Shown here one piece after another: positions 60,264-64,000 of a stretch of DNA of 64,000 nt. The stretch spans positions 215,864 to 279,863 of the forward strand of contig NZ_JADKYW010000005.1 of the NCBI RefSeq assembly GCF_015355785.1, written 5' to 3'. Positions within the stretch are counted from its first letter, which is position 1. Every line of letters begins with the position of its first letter. Under the pieces are notes generated by a model. The model was not told the origin of the DNA, did not search any database, and saw nothing but the letters and a program-made list of their open reading frames with translations. The translations under genes and the position numbers were made by a program. Source of the DNA: Arthrobacter gandavensis (GTDB lineage: Bacteria > Actinomycetota > Actinomycetes > Actinomycetales > Micrococcaceae).

Positions 60264-60679
60264 ACCTCCACTTCACCATGCCCCGGTGACATTGCCCCGC
60301 CCGGCTCCTCACCGCCGGCGCCGGCCAGCGCTTCCCGGAGCGCATCGAGAGCCTCCCAGCCGGCGTCGTCGGGCTGCCAGCGCGCCTCGCGGATGCTCAC
60401 GCGGTAGCCGGTTCCGTCCGGCTCCACTTGTCCTTTCAGCGGCGTCCCTTCCTCGCGGTAGTGCGTCCAGGCACGGTTCCCGTGGCAGGCCGGCGGCTGC
60501 CCGGATGAGCGGATGACGCGCCACCAGGGAACCGAATCTCCTGACTGTGCCAGCACGGAACCGACCTGCCGGGGGCCTCCAGCGCCAAGCAGCTCCGCGA
60601 TGTCTCCGTAGGCCAGCACCCGTCCCGGCGGAATGAGCGCTGCGACAGCCAGCACCGCCTCCGTATAGTCCTCCCGCAT
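60260..60679 (-). CDS. Alkyltransferase-like protein (ATL, MGMT family without acceptor Cys)
   Basis: A 139-residue relative of O6-alkylguanine-DNA alkyltransferase. The acceptor motif PCHRV is PWWRV (51-55): both the reactive Cys and the following His are Trp. The upstream YGDIAELLGAGGPRQVGSVL supplies the Arg finger. ATL proteins bind alkylated bases without repairing them and hand them to excision repair. Here the gene is translationally coupled to adnA (ATGA). ATG 60679 has GGAGG only 1 nt away, too close to work, but TAAGCT lies 6 nt upstream, so a leaderless message is likely. Confidence 0.88.
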   Translation of the reverse strand: MREDYTEAVLAVAALIPPGRVLAYGDIAELLGAGGPRQVGSVLAQSGDSVPWWRVIRSSGQPPACHGNRAWTHYREEGTPLKGQVEPDGTGYRVSIREARWQPDDAGWEALDALREALAGAGGEEPGGAMSPGHGEVEV

Positions 60680-60685
60680 GCCTCC

Positions 60686-60691
60686 AGCTTA
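60686..60691 (-). promoter_or_regulatory. -10 element for leaderless transcription of the ATL-adnA-adnB operon
   Basis: TAAGCT on the minus strand ends 6 nt before ATG 60679. No RecA-NDp motif accompanies it on this strand. Confidence 0.45.
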
Positions 60692-60719
60692 GCGACGCCC
60701 GGCGCGCTGATTCGGGGTT

Positions 60720-60742
60720 ATGTCAGTGCCCGCCGGTAGGTT
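60720..60742 (+). promoter_or_regulatory. RecA-NDp (PafBC-type) DNA-damage promoter of the exonuclease gene
   Basis: ATGTCAGTG (60720-60728), 8 bp, then TAGGTT (60737-60742). The known motif is tTGTCRGTG-N8-TANNNT; only the weakly conserved first base differs. Transcription would start 7 nt downstream, at ATG 60750. Confidence 0.75.
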
Positions 60743-60749
60743 TGATTAC

Positions 60750-61562
60750 ATGTTGAGCTGGCATGAACTCCCCCGGGCATCCTTCGACCTGGAAACCACG
60801 GGACGGGACCCACAGCTGGCGCGGATCGTCACCGCATCGATCATCCTGGTGGACGGCTCCGGGAACGTCCTCACACACCATGAGTGGCTGGTGGACCCCG
60901 GAGTAGAGATTCCGGCCGAGGCCGCCGCCATCCACGGCATCAGCACTGACAAGGCCCGAAGCGAAGGCCTGAGGGCTGCCGACGCGGTCCATGAGATCAG
61001 CACCGTCCTCGCGGACACGTTCGCTGCCGGGATTCCCGTTCTTGCGTTCAACGCCGCCTACGACTTCACTGTCCTGGCCCGCGAAGCGGAGCGGCACGGA
61101 CGCGCTTCCCCGGTACCCTTCCCCGTGATCGACCCCTACATCCTGGACAAGCAGGCGGACCGTTTCCGCCGCGGCAAGCGGACATTGACAGCCATGGCTG
61201 AACACTATTCCGTGGCCTTCGAAAACGCACACACGTCTGCTGCAGACGTCATGGCGACCCTGGCCGTGGGAGCGGCGGTTGCAAACTCGTATCCGCTCAT
61301 GGCCCAGGACGCCGGAACCATGCATGCTCTGCAGGTCCAGTGGGCTGCGGAACAGGCGGCCAGTTTCCAGGCCTACCTGCGCCGTCGTGATCCGGAGGCT
61401 GTCATTGACGGTTCCTGGCCGCTGAAGCCCGCACCGCTGGGTTCTCCGGCTCCGCTCGCAGTCCCGGACGCACTGCGGATCGAGGCCGTCCCTGCCGCGG
61501 CCGTGCCGGTCCTGACAGAGGAGGCCGGCGGCCAGCTGGTGCTGGAACTGGCTCCGCGCTAG
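60750..61562 (+). CDS. DEDDh 3'-5' exonuclease (DNA polymerase III epsilon-like)
   Basis: A 270-residue protein. Residues about 8-175 form a DnaQ-type exonuclease: D13 and E15 in ASFDLETTGRD, Asp in LAFNAAYDFTVLA, and the His/Asp pair in ENAHTSAADVMAT complete the DEDDh set. The C-terminal ~90 residues are a variable tail. The annotated frame could start at 60720, but that ATG lies inside a RecA-NDp promoter whose transcript begins at ATG 60750, so 60750 is the true start and the message is leaderless. It is divergent from ATL-adnAB. Probably a DNA-damage-induced proofreading or repair nuclease rather than the replicative epsilon. Confidence 0.92.
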   Translation: MLSWHELPRASFDLETTGRDPQLARIVTASIILVDGSGNVLTHHEWLVDPGVEIPAEAAAIHGISTDKARSEGLRAADAVHEISTVLADTFAAGIPVLAFNAAYDFTVLAREAERHGRASPVPFPVIDPYILDKQADRFRRGKRTLTAMAEHYSVAFENAHTSAADVMATLAVGAAVANSYPLMAQDAGTMHALQVQWAAEQAASFQAYLRRRDPEAVIDGSWPLKPAPLGSPAPLAVPDALRIEAVPAAAVPVLTEEAGGQLVLELAPR

Positions 61563-61652
61563 TACAGCCGGGTTCGCGCTGGACCGAAGACCGCGCGGAT
61601 TTCAGCCAGCGGGCATCGCCCGCGTAACATTGACCTATTCACGACAGTGTCA

Positions 61653-61688
61653 GGCGCTGATGGCGCCCGGGCGCGGTATCACGCGCCC
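61653..61688 (+). other. Two adjacent stem-loops in the metN upstream region
   Basis: GGCGC-tgatg-GCGCC (61653-61667) is followed at once by GGGCGCG-gtatca-CGCGCCC (61669-61688). They lie in the 241-bp gap before metN (61563-61803), which otherwise shows no clear promoter; TTGACC at 61630-61635 lacks a -10 partner. The second could terminate the exonuclease transcript. No SAM-riboswitch signature was found. Confidence 0.4.
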
Positions 61689-61803
61689 CGTGTCACGCGA
61701 TTGGCAGGCACTTCCCGCACAGCCGGGCCATTGGCGTCCCTTCTCCCGGACTGTTTCCTGCATGCATACAGCACCATCAACGTTGAGCAGACATTGAGGA
61801 TGA

Positions 61804-62784
61804 ATGATCACAGTTACTGACCTGCGCAAGGTCTACCGCCAGGGCTCCCGCGATGTAGTGGCCCTGGACGGCGTCAGCATGAGCGTCCCCAAGGGCTCGA
61901 TTCACGGCATCATTGGCCACTCCGGTGCCGGCAAGTCCACACTGGTCCGCTGCCTGACGCTGCTTGACCGCCCGACGTCGGGAACCGTCACCATCGACGG
62001 CCGGGAACTGACCAACGTCAAGGACTCCGAAATCCGCCTGGCACGCCGCCGCATCGGCATGGTGTTCCAGCACGCCAACCTGATGGACTCGCGCACCGCG
62101 GCGGCCAACATCGCCCATCCACTGGAGCTCGTTGGCGCCTCCAAGCGGGAAATCGAGCAGCGCGTGACCGAGCTGCTGGCACTGGTGGGACTGCAGGACT
62201 TTGCCGGCGCCTACCCGGCCCAGCTCTCCGGTGGGCAGAAGCAGCGGGTCGGCATCGCCCGCGCCCTGGCCGCCCATCCGGACGTCCTGCTCTGCGACGA
62301 GCCGACCTCGGCCCTGGATCCCCGGACGACGGATGAGATCCTGGACCTGATTTCGGAGCTGACCAACCGCCTGGAACTCACCGTCCTGATCATCACGCAC
62401 GAGATGAATGTGGTGAAGCGGATCTGTGACTCGGTGTCGCTGCTCGAAGCCGGACGGGTGGTGGAACACGGGCCGCTGCAGGAAGTCGCCTCACACCTGG
62501 GCGGACGGCTGGCCAAGGCCCTCATCCCCCTGCCTTCCACTCCCCCGGTGCCCGGTGGCCCCGTGGTGGAACTGCTGATGGTCGGAGAGCACGCAACCGA
62601 GCCGGTGCTCTCCGGACTCACCCGGCGCTTCGACACGGACGTCAATGTCCTGGCCGGCAGCGTCGAAACCCTCTCGGGGCAGCGATTCGGAAGGCTTCGC
62701 GTACAGCTTGATGAACGGATCGACATGGCTGCAGTCCGGACCTACCTGGCAGGCCAGGGCGTATCAGTGGAGGTGGCGGCATGA
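61804..62784 (+). CDS. metN: Methionine ABC transporter ATP-binding protein MetN
   Basis: A 326-residue ATPase of the D/L-methionine importer. It has Walker A GHSGAGKST (38-46), signature LSGGQKQRVGIARAL, Walker B LLCDEPTSALDP, and the C-terminal NIL/ACT-like domain (about 245-325) starting VELLMVGEHATEPVLSGLTR, which in MetN senses internal methionine and inhibits transport. GAGG precedes ATG 61804. It overlaps metI by 4 nt. The metN-metI-metQ order is the standard operon. Substrate specificity is inferred from the NIL domain and the NlpA-type binding protein downstream. Confidence 0.95.
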   Translation: MITVTDLRKVYRQGSRDVVALDGVSMSVPKGSIHGIIGHSGAGKSTLVRCLTLLDRPTSGTVTIDGRELTNVKDSEIRLARRRIGMVFQHANLMDSRTAAANIAHPLELVGASKREIEQRVTELLALVGLQDFAGAYPAQLSGGQKQRVGIARALAAHPDVLLCDEPTSALDPRTTDEILDLISELTNRLELTVLIITHEMNVVKRICDSVSLLEAGRVVEHGPLQEVASHLGGRLAKALIPLPSTPPVPGGPVVELLMVGEHATEPVLSGLTRRFDTDVNVLAGSVETLSGQRFGRLRVQLDERIDMAAVRTYLAGQGVSVEVAA

Positions 62785-63584
62785 ACCTGTTCGAAGAGCT
62801 GGCCAACAATCCCGGCATCACGAAGGCCCTGCCCGAAGCGATCACCGACACCCTGCTCATGGTGGGGGTCTCCGGTTTCTTTACCGTGCTGATCGGCCTG
62901 CCGCTGGGCATCTTCCTGCACACCTCCGCTCCCGGCGGGCTGCGGCCCATGCCGGTGACCAACCGGATCCTCTCCGACATCATCGTCAACATCACCCGGT
63001 CCATTCCGTTCGCGATCCTGATGGTGATCCTGATCCCCTTCTCCCGGATCGTCACGGGATCCTCGATTGGCCCGCTGGCTGCCTGTGTTCCGCTGAGCAT
63101 CGGCACCATACCGTTCTTTGCCCGGCTGGTTGAAACGTCACTGCGTGACGTGGCCGGCGGGAAGATCGACGCCGCCCTGGTCATGGGTTCCACCCGTATG
63201 CAGGTGATCCGCAAGGTCCTGATGCCCGAGGCGCTGCCGGGACTCGTCGCTGCCCTCACCACCACCCTGGTGACCCTGGTGGGCTACTCCGCCATGGCGG
63301 GTATTATCGGCGGCGGCGGACTGGGCCGGCTGGCGTACAACTACGGCGTACAGCGGTTCGACACGGCCGTCATGGTCGTCACGATCGTGATCATCGTGGC
63401 AATCGTCCAGATCATCCAGCTGGCCGGAGACTTCGCTGCCCGCCGCGTGGACCACCGGTCCGCAGCGGGTGCCGGCCGCCGCCGTCGTCGTTCGTCCCGC
63501 AGTGCCGTGACAGCCGCTACTGCCATGCCGGCCAGCGGTGCTGACGCCGCCCGGGGAACCGGGGACGAGCGAACCCGGGTCTAG
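62781..63584 (+). CDS. metI: Methionine ABC transporter permease MetI
   Basis: A 267-residue permease with about five transmembrane helices (for example TLLMVGVSGFFTVLIGLPLG near the start). The MetI-type EAA loop is MGSTRMQVIRKVLMPEALPG. The last ~45 residues are a basic, Ser/Ala-rich cytoplasmic tail (GRRRRRSSRS) longer than in E. coli MetI. It overlaps metN by 4 nt and is followed by a 122-bp gap, with two stem-loop structures, before metQ, which may give the binding protein a higher expression level. Confident. Confidence 0.94.
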   Translation: MNLFEELANNPGITKALPEAITDTLLMVGVSGFFTVLIGLPLGIFLHTSAPGGLRPMPVTNRILSDIIVNITRSIPFAILMVILIPFSRIVTGSSIGPLAACVPLSIGTIPFFARLVETSLRDVAGGKIDAALVMGSTRMQVIRKVLMPEALPGLVAALTTTLVTLVGYSAMAGIIGGGGLGRLAYNYGVQRFDTAVMVVTIVIIVAIVQIIQLAGDFAARRVDHRSAAGAGRRRRRSSRSAVTAATAMPASGADAARGTGDERTRV

Positions 63585-63601
63585 GCCGGCAGCTAAGTTT
63601 T

Positions 63602-63626
63602 CCGTCCGCGCTCATCGCCCGGACGG
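63602..63626 (+). other. Intercistronic stem-loop between metI and metQ
   Basis: CCGTCCG (63602-63608) pairs with CGGACGG (63620-63626) around an 11-nt loop, about 18 nt after the metI stop. It may stop some transcription or protect the 3' end of the metNI message. Confidence 0.4.
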
Positions 63627-63660
63627 GACCTGCAGCCAGTAGCCGCTAGCTGCACAACAG

Positions 63661-63683
63661 CCTGCCTGTGAGTCACTGGCAGG
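63661..63683 (+). promoter_or_regulatory. 23-bp palindrome just upstream of the metQ ribosome binding site
   Basis: Arms CCTGCCTGTGA (63661-63671) and TCACTGGCAGG (63673-63683) are symmetric at 10 of 11 positions per arm about a central base. It ends 6 nt before the AAAGGAAA ribosome binding region. It may be an operator or an mRNA hairpin controlling metQ apart from metNI. Confidence 0.55.
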
Positions 63684-63706
63684 ACTTTCGAAAGGAAACG
63701 CATCCG

Positions 63707-64000
63707 ATGCGGAAAGCATTTTCACTCGTGGCCACCGGCGTGGCCGCGGCTCTGGCGCTGACGGCTTGCGGGGGTTCCGAATCCTCCTCCAGCGCTGTTG
63801 AGAGCCTCGATCCCGCCAACCCGGTCACCCTGACTGTCGGCGCCAGCCCGCAGCCGCACGCCGTCATCCTGGAATACGTGGCGGACAACCTGGCGGCCGA
63901 TGCCGGACTGGACCTCGAAGTAGTTCCCTTTGATGACTATGTGACGCCGAACATTGCGCTGGACGACGGCTCAATCGACGCCAACTACTTCCAGCACCTT
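63707..64000 (+). CDS. metQ: Methionine-binding lipoprotein MetQ/NlpA (5' part; runs past window)
   Basis: 98 codons of an NlpA/MetQ substrate-binding lipoprotein cut by the right edge. Signal peptide MRKAFSLVATGVAAALALTA with lipobox LTAC (lipidated Cys 21), then a Ser-rich spacer, and the mature domain start TLTVGASPQPHAVILEYVAD, EVVPFDDYVTPNIAL and DDGSIDANYFQHL, which is diagnostic of the family. AAAGGAAA lies 9 nt before ATG 63707. It captures methionine outside the membrane for MetNI. The palindrome at 63661-63683 lies just upstream. Confidence 0.95.
   Translation, partial: MRKAFSLVATGVAAALALTACGGSESSSSAVESLDPANPVTLTVGASPQPHAVILEYVADNLAADAGLDLEVVPFDDYVTPNIALDDGSIDANYFQHL

Noticed and set aside
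60720-60749. ATG 60720 as start of the exonuclease
   Set aside because: It lies inside the -35-like part of a RecA-NDp promoter, and family similarity starts at MLSWHELPRA.
61563-61803. SAM riboswitch before the methionine transporter
   Set aside because: I looked for SAM-I and SAM-IV core elements and found only two simple GC hairpins with no conserved junction sequences.
1-64000. CRISPR array, insertion sequences, prophage or toxin-antitoxin module
   Set aside because: No spaced direct repeats of suitable length, no transposase, integrase or phage structural genes were seen; coding is continuous with housekeeping gene order.

Overview
The window is high-GC, densely coded actinobacterial chromosome. 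Gene content and order point to a member of the Micrococcaceae close to Arthrobacter sensu lato; this is inferred from protein content, since no 16S gene is present. Three stretches keep gene neighbourhoods that I know from Mycobacterium tuberculosis: secA-hpf-comF-lpqB-mtrB-mtrA (7.4-17.4 kb), a methionine-synthase-like gene with mnmA, cysteine desulfurase and etfAB (24-33 kb), and UPF0182-YlbL-DUF2342-ThiF-uvrD2-nudC-adnB-adnA-ATL (38.8-60.7 kb). I see no prophage, insertion sequence, CRISPR array, rRNA or secondary-metabolite cluster. The one RNA gene is an initiator tRNA.

Layout. 0-7.4 kb: the N-terminal half of a large NAD-glutamate dehydrogenase, a CpaE-like ATPase coupled to a SAF-domain membrane protein, a small excisionase-type DNA-binding protein, a LysM membrane protein and an Rv3235-family protein. 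7.4-17.4 kb: SecA, a YcaQ-type glycosylase, ribosome hibernation factor, ComF and the MtrA-MtrB-LpqB cell-envelope signalling operon. 17.7-23.2 kb: a tightly packed membrane-protein/DUF4129/DUF4350/MoxR/DUF58 operon. 23.2-33 kb: tRNA thiolation and sulfur transfer (cysteine desulfurase, MnmA), chorismate mutase, a DnaJ-domain protein, a tRNA methyltransferase, a PIG-L deacetylase and the electron-transfer flavoproteins. 33-38.6 kb: an HtrA-type protease, a TPM-domain coiled-coil protein and PspA, which together look like an envelope-stress group. 38.7-46.7 kb: tRNA-fMet, UPF0182 protein, PDZ/Lon-like protease, DUF2342 and YgjP-type metallopeptidases, and an orphan E1-like (ThiF) enzyme. 46.7-61.6 kb: a DNA-repair and nucleotide-quality block (UvrD2, NudC, AdnA, AdnB, an alkyltransferase-like protein and a DEDDh exonuclease), interrupted by a phosphotransferase and a GntR/ABC-2 transporter operon. 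61.8-64 kb: the methionine ABC transporter metN-metI-metQ, cut by the window edge.

The most striking non-coding signal is that twelve genes have a TANNNT -10 element exactly 6 or 7 nt upstream of the start codon and no usable Shine-Dalgarno sequence, so they are probably transcribed as leaderless mRNAs. One of them, the exonuclease at 60750, also carries a near-perfect RecA-NDp (PafBC-type) DNA-damage promoter whose predicted start site falls on its ATG, which corrects the start. Other leads are four roughly 10-bp-phased direct repeats in front of the LysM gene, a dyad operator overlapping the GntR promoter, a 23-bp palindrome just before the metQ ribosome binding site, and several proteins whose key family residues are missing or replaced: a CpaE-like P-loop without lysine, a methionine-synthase-like protein without any cysteine, a phosphotransferase whose metal-binding Asp is Gly, and an ATL with PWWRV. 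The best candidate for an uncharacterised biochemical function is the orphan ThiF protein with its cyclodehydratase-like N-terminal domain.
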